Shown here: in pieces, positions 25,446-38,232 of the stretch
How positions within the stretch are numbered: position 1 is the stretch's first letter
How the letters are laid out: the number at the start of each line of letters is the position of its first letter
Source of the DNA: Roseomonas indoligenes
GTDB taxonomy: Bacteria > Pseudomonadota > Alphaproteobacteria > Acetobacterales > Acetobacteraceae
DNA: 64,000 bases
Direction: 5' to 3'
NCBI RefSeq assembly: GCF_017813365.1
Contig: NZ_JAGIZA010000002.1
Span: forward strand, 228,394-292,393
Made by a program: the position numbers and the translations under genes
Notes under the pieces: generated by a model
Seen by the model: the letters and a program-made list of their open reading frames with translations, nothing else
Database searches by the model: none
Told to the model about the DNA's origin: nothing

Positions 25446-26558
25446 ATGACCCGCTTGCGCCGCCTCCTGCCTTCACTCTGGCCTGCTCTCCTGCTCGCGC
25501 CTCTGTTGGCCCCCCTTCTGGCCGGCAGCACGGTCGCGCAGCAGCCCGTCCTGAACGTCTATAACTGGACCGACTACATCGACCCGAAGGCGATCGAGGA
25601 CTTCCAGCGGGAGACCGGCATCCGCCTGCGCTACGACGTCTTCGACAGCCTGGAGACGCTGGAGGGCAAGCTCTCCGCCGGCCGCTCCGGCTACGACGTG
25701 GTGGTGCCCACCAGCGAACCCAGCTTCGCCCGCCTGGTCCGCGCCGGCGCCCTGCGCCCGCTGGACCGGTCCGCGATCCCCAACTTCGCCGGGCAGGACC
25801 CGGCCCTGCTGCAACAGGTCGCCACCAGCGATCCCGGCAACCGCCACGGCGCCATCTACCTATGGGGCACGGTCGGCCTTGGCCTGCGCGCGGACCGCAT
25901 CCGGGCGCTCGCCCCCGACGCCCCCCTGGACAGCCTGGACCTGATCCTGAAACCGGAGAACGCGGCCCGCATCGCCCGCTGCGGCATCGCCATCATGGAC
26001 AGCGGGATCGACGTGATCCCCTCCGTCCTCCGCTGGCTGGGCAAGGACCCCAACAGCGCCGACGCGGCCGATGCCCGTGCGGCGGAGCAGGCGCTGCTCG
26101 CCATTCGCCCGCATGTCCGCGCCATCATCTCCTCCGCCGCCATCACCGACGCGCTGGCACAGGGCGAATACTGCGCCGTCCTCACCTATTCCGGCGACGT
26201 GGTGCAGGCCCAGACCCGCGCGCCGGACGGCGGCATCACCTACGCCCCGCCGAAGGACGGCGCGCAGCTCTGGTTCGACATGCTGGCGATTCCGGCGGAT
26301 GCGCCGAACCCGGAGGCCGCGCAGAAGTTCATCGACTACATGCTGCGCCCGGAGGTGATCGCCGGCGTGACGAACCAGGTCCACTATCCCAACGCCGTCC
26401 CCGCCTCCCGCCCGCACATCCGCCCGGATGTCGCCGCGGACCCCAACGTCTACCCGACACCGGACATGATCGCCCGCAGCTTCACCGTCTCCGCCCCCGG
26501 TTCCCAGGCGGAGCGCGCCCGCGCCCGCTCCTGGTCGCGCTTCAAGGCCGGGCGTTGA
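25446..26558 (+). CDS. potF: Putrescine/spermidine-binding periplasmic protein
   Basis: 370 aa from ATG 25446; upstream extension of this frame is antisense to the phage cluster. The Sec signal peptide (MTRLRRLLPSLWPALLLAP, cleavage after STVAQ) is followed by VLNVYNWTDYIDPKAIEDF, the conserved opening of PotD/PotF polyamine receptors. YDVVVPTSEPSFARLV and YLWGTVGLG hold substrate-contact positions. It delivers polyamine to the inner-membrane transporter encoded by the next three genes. The stop overlaps the potG TTG start (TTGA). Confidence 0.93.
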   Translation: MTRLRRLLPSLWPALLLAPLLAPLLAGSTVAQQPVLNVYNWTDYIDPKAIEDFQRETGIRLRYDVFDSLETLEGKLSAGRSGYDVVVPTSEPSFARLVRAGALRPLDRSAIPNFAGQDPALLQQVATSDPGNRHGAIYLWGTVGLGLRADRIRALAPDAPLDSLDLILKPENAARIARCGIAIMDSGIDVIPSVLRWLGKDPNSADAADARAAEQALLAIRPHVRAIISSAAITDALAQGEYCAVLTYSGDVVQAQTRAPDGGITYAPPKDGAQLWFDMLAIPADAPNPEAAQKFIDYMLRPEVIAGVTNQVHYPNAVPASRPHIRPDVAADPNVYPTPDMIARSFTVSAPGSQAERARARSWSRFKAGR

Positions 26559-27600
26559 CCGCACGCCTCTCCCTGCGCGGCGTCACCCGCCGCTTCGGCC
26601 CGGTGGCTGCGCTGGACGGCGTCACGCTCCACGTCGCCCCCGGCGAGTTCCTCGCACTTCTCGGCGGCAGCGGCTCCGGCAAGTCCACCCTCCTGCGCGT
26701 CATCGCGGGCTTCGAGGCGCCGGATTCCGGCACGGTGCAGCTGGACGGCGCCGACCTGTTCGGAGTTCCCCCGCACCGCCGCCCCGTGAACATGATGTTC
26801 CAGTCCTACGCCCTGTTCCCGCACATGAGCGTGGCCGCCAACATCGCCTACGGCCTGAAGCGCGAGGGCCTGCCCCGTGCCGAAATCACCGCCCGCGTCG
26901 CGCAGGCCATCGCCATGCTGCGCCTGGAGGGCATGGAAACGCGCAAGCCCCATGCCCTCTCCGGCGGCCAGCGCCAGCGCGTCGCCCTGGCCCGCGCCTT
27001 GGTGAAACGCCCCCGTCTCCTCCTGCTGGACGAACCCCTGGGCGCGCTCGACGCCAACCTGCGGGAGCGCACCGGCTTCGAGCTGCGCGCCATCCAGCGG
27101 GAAAGCGGCGCCGCCTTCGTCATGGTCACGCACGACCAGGCCGAGGCCCTGGCCCTGGCCGACCGCGTGGCGGTGATGGACCGCGGCCGCATCGTCCAGG
27201 CCGGTCCCCCGCGCGAGGTCTACGATCGCCCCTCCACCCGCTTCATCGCCACCTTCCTCGGCGCCGCCAACGTGCTCGAAGGCACCCGCACGGAGGACGG
27301 CGCGCTGGACTGCCCCGGCGCCGGCTGCACCCTCCGCGCCGAAGCCCCCCTGCCAGAGGAAGCCGCCGCCGTCGCCCTCCGTCCCGAGCGCATCCGCCTC
27401 GCCCCGGAGCCCGGCGAGAACACGGCCGTCGGGACCGTCGAAGAGTCCGCCTTCCGCGGAGACAGCAGCCTTCTCCTCGTCAGAATGCAGGGCGGCGCCA
27501 CCCTCCGCGTCTCCCATGCGGAGGAGGATGGCGCCCCGCCCCCGCGCGGCGCCACCGTGCGCCTGGCCTGGGACCGGGACGACGTGGTGCCCCTCCTGCC

Positions 27601-27604
<4 letters not shown>
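26555..27604 (+). CDS. potG: Polyamine ABC transporter ATP-binding protein
   Basis: 349 aa from TTG 26555, the only start giving the normal N-terminus LTARLSLRGVTRRFGPVAALDG. It has Walker A GGSGSGKST, Q-loop FQSYALFPHM, signature LSGGQRQRVALARAL, Walker B LLLLDEPLGALD, H-loop VTHDQAEAL and a C-terminal TOBE domain. It energises polyamine uptake. It is coupled to potF by TTGA and to potH by ATGA, so the four genes form one tightly packed operon. Confidence 0.94.
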
Positions 27605-30505
<2,901 letters not shown>

Positions 30506-30546
30506 GTTGGGCTGAGCCGCGCCGGAACCATCCAGGCCTGAAAACA

Positions 30547-30582
30547 GGGGGCGGCGCCGGCCAGGCGCCGCCCCTTCCTTTT
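30547..30582 (+). terminator. Rho-independent terminator after the first aminotransferase
   Basis: GGGGCGGCGCC (30547-30557), 6-nt loop, GGCGCCGCCCC (30564-30574), then TTCCTTTT. An 11-bp perfect stem with a T-rich tail 42 nt after the stop. Confidence 0.75.
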
Positions 30583-30720
30583 GGGCCTTGCCGCGCGGGG
30601 TTGGCGCCACGCCCCCCCGGAAGTGGAGAGCAGATTCACGCCTCCGGGCGATACCGCCCTCCGGCGATCTGCTCTAGTTTCCGCCCCTCTTTCCCGACTG
30701 CCACCGCTGGAACACCCGGA

Positions 30721-31926
30721 ATGCCCGCCCTCGCCAAGCGTATCCAGGAGATCCAGGTCTCCGGCTCCACCCGCATGTCCGTCCGTGCCCGGGAACTGCG
30801 CGAGGTCGGCCACAAGGTCATCACCCTCACCGTCGGCGAACCCGACTTCGCAACCCCGCCCCACGCCATCGAGGCCGCGCACGAGGCCGCCCTCGCCGGC
30901 AAGACCAAGTACCCGCCCAATGACGGCTGGCCCGAGCTGAAGGCCGCCATCGCCCGCAAGTTCAGCCGCGAGAACGGCCTGGACTACGCTCCTGACGAGA
31001 TCATCGCCGCCAATGGCGGCAAGCAGGTCATCCTCGACGCCCTCCTCGCCACGGTGGACCCGGGGGACGAGGTGGTGATCCCCACCCCCTTCTGGTCCGC
31101 CTATTCCGACATCGGCCGCCTCTGCGGCGGCGTCCCCGTTCTCGTGCCCTGCCCGCAGAACAACGGCTTCAAGCTGCGGCCGGAGGACCTGGAAGCCGCG
31201 ATCACCCCGAAGACGAAGTGGGTGACGCTGAACTTCCCCAACAACCCCTCCGGCGCCGCGCTCACCCGCGCGGAGGTGGCCGCACTCGCCGAGGTGCTGA
31301 TGCGCCACCCCCATATCTGGGTGCTGTCCGACGAGATGTACGAGCACATCATCTACGAGGATACCGGCGGCCACCACTCCATCGCCGCCGTGGAACCCCG
31401 CCTGAAGGACCGCACCCTGACAGTCAGCGGCGCCTCCAAGACCTACGCCATGACGGGCTGGCGCGTCGGCTTCGGCGCCGGCCCGCGTGCGCTCATCAAG
31501 GCGATGACGAACATGCAGAGCCAGACGACGAACGGCATCGCCACCGTCGCGCAGGCCGCCACGATCGCCGCCCTGGACGGCCCGCAGGAGGGCGTGGAGG
31601 AGCGCCGCGCCCTCTACCGCGCCCGCCGCGACCTCGTCGTCTCCATGCTGAACGAGGCGCCGGGCCTGCAATGCCACAAGCCGGAAGGCGCCTTCTACGT
31701 CTATCCCAGCGTCGCCGGCTGTCTCGGCAAGACCACGGCCGGCGGCCGCCGCCTGGAGACCGACGAGGACCTGGCCATGGCCCTGCTGGAGGAGAACCAC
31801 GTCGCCACCGTCTCCGGCACCGCCTACCAGATGAGCCCCTATATCCGCCTCTCCTACGCGACGGACACGGAGACGCTGCGCGAGGCCTGCACCCGCATCC
31901 AGGCTTTCTGCCGGGGCCTACATTGA
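30721..31926 (+). CDS. Pyridoxal-phosphate-dependent class I/II aminotransferase (paralogue)
   Basis: 401 aa. It starts MPALAKRIQEIQVSGSTRMS and shares TVGEPDFATP, NFPNNPSGAALT, DEMYEHIIYEDTGG and the PLP lysine in SGASKTYAMTGWRVGF with its neighbour. The C-termini are almost parallel (CHKPEGAFYVYPSVAGCLGKTT against [22 protein letters not shown]), showing duplication. Substrate differences lie in the helices before the PLP loop. The stop overlaps the GNAT start (TTGA), coupling it to the acetyltransferase. Confidence 0.9.
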   Translation: MPALAKRIQEIQVSGSTRMSVRARELREVGHKVITLTVGEPDFATPPHAIEAAHEAALAGKTKYPPNDGWPELKAAIARKFSRENGLDYAPDEIIAANGGKQVILDALLATVDPGDEVVIPTPFWSAYSDIGRLCGGVPVLVPCPQNNGFKLRPEDLEAAITPKTKWVTLNFPNNPSGAALTRAEVAALAEVLMRHPHIWVLSDEMYEHIIYEDTGGHHSIAAVEPRLKDRTLTVSGASKTYAMTGWRVGFGAGPRALIKAMTNMQSQTTNGIATVAQAATIAALDGPQEGVEERRALYRARRDLVVSMLNEAPGLQCHKPEGAFYVYPSVAGCLGKTTAGGRRLETDEDLAMALLEENHVATVSGTAYQMSPYIRLSYATDTETLREACTRIQAFCRGLH

Positions 31927-32924
31927 GCATCACCATCCGCCCGGGCCGCGACGAGGACGCGGAAGGCTTCATCCGCCTGATCGGCGACGCCTGGGCGGAG
32001 TACCCGAACTGCGTGCTGGACGTGGACGCGGAAGTCCCCGAGCTGCGCGCCCTCGCCGCGCACTTCCAAAAGGCCGGCGGCGCCCTCTGGGCCGCCGAGG
32101 ACAAGGCGGGCGCCCTCGTCGGCATGATCGCCACCCGTCCACTCCGCGACGACGACGAGGCCTGGGAGATCGGCCGCATGTACGTCGCGAAGTCAGCCCG
32201 CGGCACGGGCCTCGCGCACAGCCTGCTGGACGGCGCCGAACGCCACGCCGTCGCCCACGGCGCCCGGCGCATGATCCTCTGGACCGACACGCGCTTCGAG
32301 GCCGCCCACCGCTTCTACGAGAAGCGCGGCTACGTCCGCGCCGGCTCCATCCGTATCCTCGACGACATCTCCAAATCCCTGGAATTCCGCTACGCCAAGC
32401 CTGCCACCGGGGTGGTGGTGGAGATCCTGGACGCCGCGGCCGCCGCCAGCGCGGAGCGCCGCCTGGCCGGGATCATGGTCGCCTGCGTTGCCGCCGGCGC
32501 TTCCGTGAACTACCTGCCGCCCCTCTCGCCGGAAGTGGCCCGCGGCTTCTGGCGGGGCGTCTCCGCCGACGTCGCCACCGGCGGGAAGGTCCTCCTCGCC
32601 GCCTGGTGCGACGGCCAGATCGCCGGCACCGTCCACCTCGCCCTGGCCCAGCAGCCCAACGCCCCCCACCGGGCCGAGGTCTCGAAGCTGCTGGTGGACC
32701 CGGACTTCCGCCGCCGCGGCATCGGCCGCGCCCTCATGCAGCGCGCGGAGCAGACCGCCCGCAGCATCGGCCGCGGCCTGCTGGTGCTGGACACGGAAGC
32801 GGGGGGTGACGGCGAGCGCCTCTACCGCGGCCTCGACTGGCAGGAGGTCGGCCGCATTCCCGGCTACGCCCTGGGCGCCGACAGGACCCCTTCGGACACC
32901 GTCCTCTTCTGGAAGCGCCCCTGA
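31923..32924 (+). CDS. Tandem GNAT N-acetyltransferase
   Basis: 333 aa from TTG 31923, which overlaps the aminotransferase stop. It has two GNAT folds. The first (1-160) has [16 protein letters not shown] as its acetyl-CoA loop and [13 protein letters not shown]. The second (165-333) has [19 protein letters not shown] and [17 protein letters not shown]. Both acetyl-CoA pyrophosphate loops look intact, so two active sites are possible. Substrates are unknown; small amines or amino acids are plausible beside two aminotransferases. Confidence 0.88.
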   Translation: MSITIRPGRDEDAEGFIRLIGDAWAEYPNCVLDVDAEVPELRALAAHFQKAGGALWAAEDKAGALVGMIATRPLRDDDEAWEIGRMYVAKSARGTGLAHSLLDGAERHAVAHGARRMILWTDTRFEAAHRFYEKRGYVRAGSIRILDDISKSLEFRYAKPATGVVVEILDAAAAASAERRLAGIMVACVAAGASVNYLPPLSPEVARGFWRGVSADVATGGKVLLAAWCDGQIAGTVHLALAQQPNAPHRAEVSKLLVDPDFRRRGIGRALMQRAEQTARSIGRGLLVLDTEAGGDGERLYRGLDWQEVGRIPGYALGADRTPSDTVLFWKRP

Positions 32925-32946
32925 ACCGAGGAGCCATCGGCCGCCC

Positions 32947-33711
32947 ATGCCCGCGCTGCGCGTCACCCCGGACCTGCGCCAGGCTTTCGACCGGCACTTC
33001 CTCCACTTCGAGATGAACCCCGCCAGCCCGCGCCTGCGCGACGGCGACCGGTTGGGCTTTCTCCCGAATTCAGCGCTGGAACCGCATATTGGCCTCTTCG
33101 CCGGCACGACCCTGCCGGAGACCATGGGCGCCTTCTCTTACAGCCACTCCCCTCTCTCGAACTGGATGCGGATCGGCCGCTACTGCTCGATCGCGTCGAA
33201 GCTGGAGATCATGGGCACCGCCCATCCGCTGGACCGTGTCTCCACCTCGCCTTTCACCTATCAGGCCTTCGACTCGCACCCGCACCTCACCGCCTTCGCC
33301 CGCGCCAACAGGCCGGGCTTCCGCCCGCAGCAATCCTTCGCGAAGGGCGCGATGGGCGTGGTGCTTGAGAACGACGTCTGGATCGGCCAGGCCGTGCTGC
33401 TCCGGCGCGGCGTTCGCATCGGCACGGGCGCGGTGGTTGCCGCCGGCGCCGTGGTGGTGAAGGACGTGCCGCCCTACGCCATCGTCGGCGGCAACCCCGC
33501 GCGGGTCATCCGCTTCCGCTTCGATCCGGACACGGCGGGGCGCTTGCTGGAAAGCCGCTGGTGGGACTACGCCTTCACCGACTTCGAGAACTTCGACGTC
33601 ACGGCCCCTGCAGCTTTTGCGGAGGCCGTCATCACCGCCGCCCGGGATGGCCGGATCCAGCCCTTCTCGCCCCGGCCCTTCCGCCCCGCCGCACCCGACG
33701 AGGCGGTTTGA
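32947..33711 (+). CDS. CatB-related O-acetyltransferase (left-handed beta-helix)
   Basis: 254 aa from ATG 32947. Hexapeptide repeats typical of xenobiotic/streptogramin acetyltransferases occur at about 75-90 ([19 protein letters not shown]) and 140-185 ([40 protein letters not shown]), ending with [15 protein letters not shown]. The family acetylates chloramphenicol, sugars or unknown acceptors as trimers. It lies 22 nt after the GNAT gene and likely shares the transcript. Whether it confers resistance cannot be told from sequence. Confidence 0.88.
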   Translation: MPALRVTPDLRQAFDRHFLHFEMNPASPRLRDGDRLGFLPNSALEPHIGLFAGTTLPETMGAFSYSHSPLSNWMRIGRYCSIASKLEIMGTAHPLDRVSTSPFTYQAFDSHPHLTAFARANRPGFRPQQSFAKGAMGVVLENDVWIGQAVLLRRGVRIGTGAVVAAGAVVVKDVPPYAIVGGNPARVIRFRFDPDTAGRLLESRWWDYAFTDFENFDVTAPAAFAEAVITAARDGRIQPFSPRPFRPAAPDEAV

Positions 33712-33715
33712 GGCC

Positions 33716-34102
33716 TTAGCCCGCGGAGCGCTCCAGCAACTCTACACGCACGTTCTCCGGCCCCTCGACGAAGGCGATGCGCGTCGTCGGGTTCGGGTTG
33801 TTCGGCTCCATCACGATCCGCACGCCCCTGGCGCGCAGCTCCTCCACGATGGCGTCCACGCCCTTCACCGCCAGGGCGAGATGCTCGATCCCCAGGAAGG
33901 GCGCCGGCGGCACACCCGGCGTGGAAGCCGGAACGCGGTCGATGAACAGGTTCAGCCCGCCGAGGTCCAGCACCACCCGCAGGCTGCTCGGCCCTTCCTG
34001 GCGCCGGACATGCACCGCCTCAAGGTTGTCCACGAACCAGGCTCCCGTCACGTCCGGATCGGGGCTGCGCAGGTGCACATGGTCGAAGGCGAAGCGGGTC
34101 AT
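33716..34102 (-). CDS. VOC (glyoxalase/bleomycin-resistance fold) protein
   Basis: 128 aa from ATG 34102; upstream in-frame residues are unlikely. It starts MTRFAFDHVHLRSPDP and has paired beta-alpha-beta-beta-beta motifs. Candidate metal ligands are the early His (HVHL), the later His in GIEHLALAV and the Glu in RVELLER. It may be a metal-dependent lyase or dioxygenase, or a binding protein. It converges on the acetyltransferase (4 nt between stops). Confidence 0.85.
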   Translation of the reverse strand: MTRFAFDHVHLRSPDPDVTGAWFVDNLEAVHVRRQEGPSSLRVVLDLGGLNLFIDRVPASTPGVPPAPFLGIEHLALAVKGVDAIVEELRARGVRIVMEPNNPNPTTRIAFVEGPENVRVELLERSAG

Positions 34103-34112
34103 GGACGAGTCC

Positions 34113-34244
34113 CTAGCGTGCGAAACCGGCTCCGGAACTACCACCCATGTACAGGCCGCGCGAGCCCACCTGAGACCCCTCCGGCCGCTCCGCGCAGGCC
34201 GCCAGCCCCAGCAGGGCCAGGAACACCACCGCGAAGCGCGTCAA
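34113..34244 (-). CDS. Small lipoprotein (43 aa)
   Basis: 43 aa. A short N-terminal region ([13 protein letters not shown]) and a lipobox LAAC (cleavage before Cys about residue 17) give a mature lipoprotein of about 27 residues with a Gly/Ser-rich end (YMGGSSGAGFAR). The TTG start overlaps the dppF stop (TTGA). It resembles short lipoproteins attached to the ends of transport operons in related bacteria; the role is unknown. Confidence 0.6.
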   Translation of the reverse strand: MTRFAVVFLALLGLAACAERPEGSQVGSRGLYMGGSSGAGFAR

Positions 34245-35308
34245 ACCGGCTGCCCCCCATGATTCGGCAGGTCGTTCAGGTGGCACCGGCTCCGATGCCC
34301 CGGCGCCACTTCCTTCAGCGCGGGGATCTCCACCCGGCACCGGTCGAAGGCGTGCGGGCAGCGCGGGTGGAAGTGGCACCCCGAGGGCGGGTTGAGCGGG
34401 GAGGGGATCTCCCCCCGCACCACCGCGAAAGCCTTCTTCCGCGCCTCGATCCGCGGCACCGCCGCCAGCAGCGACTGCGTGTAGGGGTGGTTGGCCCGGG
34501 CGAAGACCGTCTCCGTCGGCGCCTCCTCCACCACGCGGCCCAGATACATGATCACCACCCGATCGCTCAGGTGCTCGACCACGCCCAGGTCGTGCGAGAT
34601 GAACAGGTAGGTGAGGTTCAGCTCCCGCCGCAGCTTCATGAACAGGTTCAGGATCTGCGCCTGGATGGAGACGTCCAGCGCCGCCACGGACTCGTCGCAG
34701 ACCAGGAATTCCGGCTGCACGGCCAGGGCGCGCGCGATCCCGATGCGCTGCCGCTGCCCGCCCGAGAACTGGTGCGGGTAGCGCGACTTGAAGGTGGGAT
34801 CGAGCCCCGCCCGCCGCATCTGCTCGTCCAGATAGGCCGGGAGCCCCGCGCGCGTGGTCAGGCCGTGGAACAGCGGCGCCTCGCCGATAATGTCGGCCAC
34901 CTTCATGCGCGGGTTCAGGGACGACATCGGGTCCTGGAAGATCATCTGCGCCTGCAGCGTCGCCGCCCGCGCCTCCTTCCCGTGCAGCCCCGTGCGGTCC
35001 TTGCCCTTCCACAGGATGGAGCCGTCGGAAGGAGGCAGGATCCCCGCCACCATCCGTCCCAGCGTGGACTTGCCGCAGCCGGATTCACCGACTAGCCCCA
35101 CCACCTCGCCGCGGCGGATGGTCAGGTCCACCTTGTCCACGGCGTGCACCACCTCCTCGCGGATGGGCGCGCCGAGCTTCGCCAGGATCTTGCCCGCGAA
35201 ATCCAGCCGCTTGGCGAAGCGGCGGGACACGCCCACCACCTCGATCATCTTGTCCGAGCCCGGCATGGAAGCCGCGGGCGCCGGGGAGGGTGCGACCGTC
35301 GCGCTCAT
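34241..35308 (-). CDS. dppF: Dipeptide/oligopeptide ABC transporter ATP-binding protein
   Basis: 355 aa from ATG 35308, which overlaps the dppD stop. Walker [13 protein letters not shown], signature [15 protein letters not shown], Walker [13 protein letters not shown] (DES rather than DEP), and a C-terminal oligopeptide-transporter segment with cysteines ([14 protein letters not shown]) that in related proteins binds an iron-sulfur cluster. It works with DppD on the permeases DppB/DppC. Last transporter gene of the operon. Confidence 0.93.
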   Translation of the reverse strand: MSATVAPSPAPAASMPGSDKMIEVVGVSRRFAKRLDFAGKILAKLGAPIREEVVHAVDKVDLTIRRGEVVGLVGESGCGKSTLGRMVAGILPPSDGSILWKGKDRTGLHGKEARAATLQAQMIFQDPMSSLNPRMKVADIIGEAPLFHGLTTRAGLPAYLDEQMRRAGLDPTFKSRYPHQFSGGQRQRIGIARALAVQPEFLVCDESVAALDVSIQAQILNLFMKLRRELNLTYLFISHDLGVVEHLSDRVVIMYLGRVVEEAPTETVFARANHPYTQSLLAAVPRIEARKKAFAVVRGEIPSPLNPPSGCHFHPRCPHAFDRCRVEIPALKEVAPGHRSRCHLNDLPNHGGQPV

Positions 35309-36312
35309 GCGGCCTCCGCATTCTCGAGATGGGGCCGGAAGCAACGCGCCTCATGCGCGGGCAGGATCTCGGCCATCGGCGGCACCTGCCGGCACACATC
35401 GGCGGCTCGCGGGCAGCGCGTCTGGAACGGGCAACCCGGCGGCAGGCTCAACAGGGAAGGGGTGGTGCCGGGGATCTGCCGCAACGGCTCCCCCCGCTTG
35501 TTGCGGCTGGGCACGGAGCCCAGCAGCCCGTGCGTGTAGGGATGCAGCGGGTGGTCCAGCACGTTGGAGACGGCCCCGTACTCCGCGATCTCGCCGGCGT
35601 ACATCACCGCGATGTCGTCGGCCAGACCGGCCACCACGGACAGGTCATGCGTGATCCAAACGATGGAGGTGCCGGTCGTCGCCGCCAGCTTTTGCACCTC
35701 CGCCAGGATCTGCCCCTGGATCGTCACGTCCAGCGCCGTCGTCGGCTCGTCCGCCACGATCAGCTCGGGACGGTGCAGCAGGGCGATGGCGATCGCCACG
35801 CGCTGCCGCATGCCGCCGGAGAACTGGTGCGGGTACGCCTTCAGCCGCTCGTCGGGGGAGGGGATGCCCACCATCCCCAGCGTGTCCCGCGCCCGCTGCC
35901 GCGCATCCTCCCGGCTGATCTTCGTATGCGCCTGCATCGTCTCGATCATCTGGGTGTCGATGCGCAGGACCGGATTCAGCGTCATCATCGGATCCTGGAA
36001 GATCATGGCGATCCGGTTTCCCCGGAGCTGCCGCATCTCCTCCTCGGAGGCCTTCACCAAGTCCCGCCCGTCGAACAGGATCTCGCCCCCGGTGATCCGC
36101 CCGGGCTCGTCCACCAGCCGCATGATGGAAAAGCCCGTCACCGTCTTGCCGGATCCGGATTCCCCCACCAGCCCCAGCACCTTACCGCGGCCGACATTGA
36201 AGGACACGTCGTTGACGGCCGGCACCACCCCCGCGCGGGTGAAGAACCGGGTCTGCAGGTTCCGCACCTGGATGGTCGGCGGCGCCGCGGTGGCGGGAAT
36301 GCTGGGTTCCAC
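35305..36312 (-). CDS. dppD: Dipeptide/oligopeptide ABC transporter ATP-binding protein
   Basis: 335 aa. It begins MEPSIPATAAPPTIQVRNLQT. Walker A GESGSGKTVTGFSIM, Q-loop FQDPMMTLNP, signature FSGGMRQRVAIAIALL, Walker B LIVADEPTTALD and the C-terminal cysteine segment (CPFQTRCPRAADVC). It hydrolyses ATP to drive peptide uptake with DppF. The ATG lies 3 nt after the dppC stop, and its stop overlaps dppF. Confidence 0.94.
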   Translation of the reverse strand: MEPSIPATAAPPTIQVRNLQTRFFTRAGVVPAVNDVSFNVGRGKVLGLVGESGSGKTVTGFSIMRLVDEPGRITGGEILFDGRDLVKASEEEMRQLRGNRIAMIFQDPMMTLNPVLRIDTQMIETMQAHTKISREDARQRARDTLGMVGIPSPDERLKAYPHQFSGGMRQRVAIAIALLHRPELIVADEPTTALDVTIQGQILAEVQKLAATTGTSIVWITHDLSVVAGLADDIAVMYAGEIAEYGAVSNVLDHPLHPYTHGLLGSVPSRNKRGEPLRQIPGTTPSLLSLPPGCPFQTRCPRAADVCRQVPPMAEILPAHEARCFRPHLENAEAA

Positions 36313-36315
36313 GGG

Positions 36316-37239
36316 TTACTTCTTCAGCCGCGGGTTGAGGACATCGCGCAGGTGGTCGCCCACCAGATTGATCGAGACGATGGTGATCAGCAGCGCGATG
36401 CCCGGATAGAAGGAGATCCAGTACTTGCCGGAGAGCATGTACTCATAGCCATTGGCGATCAGCAGCCCGAGCGAGGGCTCCGTGATCGGCACGCCGAGGC
36501 CGAGGAAGGAGAGCGTTGCCTCCAGCGCGATGGCGCGGGCAATCTGGATGGTGGCCACCACGATCAGCGGCGGCATGCAGTTCGGCAGCAGGTGGCGGAA
36601 GATGATCCGCCGCGTCGGCAGCGCCAGGCACTGCGCCGCCTCGATATACTCCCGCCGCCGCTCCACCAGCGCCGTGCCGCGCACGGTCCGGGCGTAATAG
36701 GCCCATTCCACCACGATCAGCGCGATGACGACGTTCATGATCCCCTTGCCCAGGAAGGCCAGGATCATCAGTGCGGAAAGGATGGTCGGGAAGGACAGCT
36801 GGAGGTCCACCAGCCGCATGATGACCGTGTCCGTCCGCCCACCCGCATAGGCGGCGAGCATCCCGAGCGAGGCCCCCACGAAGGCCGCGACGATGGCCGA
36901 GCCGGCGCCCACCACGAGGCTGATCCGCAGCCCGTACATGATGCCGGAGAGCATGTCGCGCCCCTGGTCGTCCGTGCCGAGCCAGTAGGTCATGCCCGTG
37001 CCATCGCTCACCGAGCCCGGCTCCAGCCGCCCGTCCATGATGTCGAGCTGCGCGAGGTCGTAGGGGTTCTGCGGCGCGATCCAGGGCGCGAAGACCGCCA
37101 CCAGCACAATCGCCAGGAAGACGATCAGCGCCCCCAGGGCCAGCTTGCTCTCCGCGAAATCCAGGATGAAGCGCCGCAGCGGCGTCTCCACCTTCGGCGC
37201 CTTGGCAGGGGCGGTGCTGCCGGCCGTCGTCGCGCTCAT
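36316..37239 (-). CDS. dppC: Dipeptide/oligopeptide ABC transporter permease
   Basis: 307 aa from ATG 37239. An N-terminal cytoplasmic region (PKVETPLRRFILDFAESK) precedes the first helix, and six helices follow. WLGTDDQGRDMLSGIMYGLRISL and the EAA-loop equivalent EYIEAAQCLALPTRRIIFRHLLPN (the typical DppC permease motif) are present. It forms the channel with DppB. ATG overlaps the dppB stop by 1 nt (TGATG). Confidence 0.93.
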   Translation of the reverse strand: MSATTAGSTAPAKAPKVETPLRRFILDFAESKLALGALIVFLAIVLVAVFAPWIAPQNPYDLAQLDIMDGRLEPGSVSDGTGMTYWLGTDDQGRDMLSGIMYGLRISLVVGAGSAIVAAFVGASLGMLAAYAGGRTDTVIMRLVDLQLSFPTILSALMILAFLGKGIMNVVIALIVVEWAYYARTVRGTALVERRREYIEAAQCLALPTRRIIFRHLLPNCMPPLIVVATIQIARAIALEATLSFLGLGVPITEPSLGLLIANGYEYMLSGKYWISFYPGIALLITIVSINLVGDHLRDVLNPRLKK

Positions 37240-38210
37240 CACTTGCTCTCCAGACGGACGCGGGGATCGAGCACCGAGTAGAGCAGGTCCACCACCAGGT
37301 TGATGATGATGAACATCAGCACGATGCTCATGAGGTAGGCGACGATCACCGGCCGGTCGAGCACGTTGATGCTGTCGATGATCAGCTTGCCCATGCCCGG
37401 CCAGGCGAAGACGCTTTCCGTCACCACGGAGAATGCAATCGTCGAGCCAAGCTCCAGCCCCACCACCGTCACCACGGGGATCAGGATGTTCTTGAACACG
37501 TGCACCCCGATCACCCGGGTCGGCGAAAGCCCCTTGGCCCTGGCGAACTTCACGTAGTCCATCAGCATCGTCTCGCGCACGCCCGCGCGGGTCAGGCGGA
37601 TCACCAGGCTGATCTTGAACAGCGCCAGGTTCAGCGCCGGCATTGCCATGTGCGCCAGCCCGTCCCAGGTCAGGAAGGACCAGCGCATCCCCAGGATCTC
37701 CACCGTCTCCCCGCGCCCGGTGCTGGGCAGCCAGCCCAGCTGCACGGCGAAGACCATGATGAGCATCAGCCCCACCCAGAAGGTCGGCAGGGAGAAGCCG
37801 AGGATGGACCCCGTCATGATCGCCTGCGCCCCGAAGCTCTTGGGCCGCAGCCCGGCATAGAGCCCCAGCGGCAGCCCCACGATCACGGCCATGATCGTCG
37901 CCCCGAAGGCCAGCTCCAGCGTCGCCGGCGCCCGCTGCCCGATCAGCTTCAGCGCCGGCTCGTTGAATACGAAGGACCGCCCGAGATCGCCCTGCAGCGC
38001 CGCGCCCAGGAAGCTGAAATACTGCTGCCACAGCGGCTTATCGAGGCCGAGCGCCGCGATGGCCCGCGCACGTTCCGCCTGGTCCGCATCGGGGGAGATC
38101 AGGATCTCCACCGGGTCGCCGATGGCGTAGACGCCGACGAAGACGATGATCGACATCGCCAGCATCACCAGCGCCGCCTGGATCAGCCGCCGCAGCAGGT
38201 AAACACTCAT
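37239..38210 (-). CDS. dppB: Dipeptide/oligopeptide ABC transporter permease
   Basis: 323 aa. The N-terminus MSVYLLRRLIQAALVMLAMSI is the usual first helix, followed by GDPVEILISPDADQAERARA and LGLDKPLWQQYFSFLGAALQGDLGRSF, typical of DppB. The EAA loop DYVKFARAKGLSPTRVIGVHVFKN is present. It lies 22 nt after the first dppA-like gene, so this is one dppABCDF operon. Confidence 0.94.
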   Translation of the reverse strand: MSVYLLRRLIQAALVMLAMSIIVFVGVYAIGDPVEILISPDADQAERARAIAALGLDKPLWQQYFSFLGAALQGDLGRSFVFNEPALKLIGQRAPATLELAFGATIMAVIVGLPLGLYAGLRPKSFGAQAIMTGSILGFSLPTFWVGLMLIMVFAVQLGWLPSTGRGETVEILGMRWSFLTWDGLAHMAMPALNLALFKISLVIRLTRAGVRETMLMDYVKFARAKGLSPTRVIGVHVFKNILIPVVTVVGLELGSTIAFSVVTESVFAWPGMGKLIIDSINVLDRPVIVAYLMSIVLMFIIINLVVDLLYSVLDPRVRLESK

Positions 38211-38232
38211 CGCCCTTCTCCCGTCCCGCCGC

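Noticed and set aside
35290-37281. 663-aa plus-strand open frame over the dpp operon
   Set aside because: Antisense to dppF, dppD and dppC, all of which have complete motifs.
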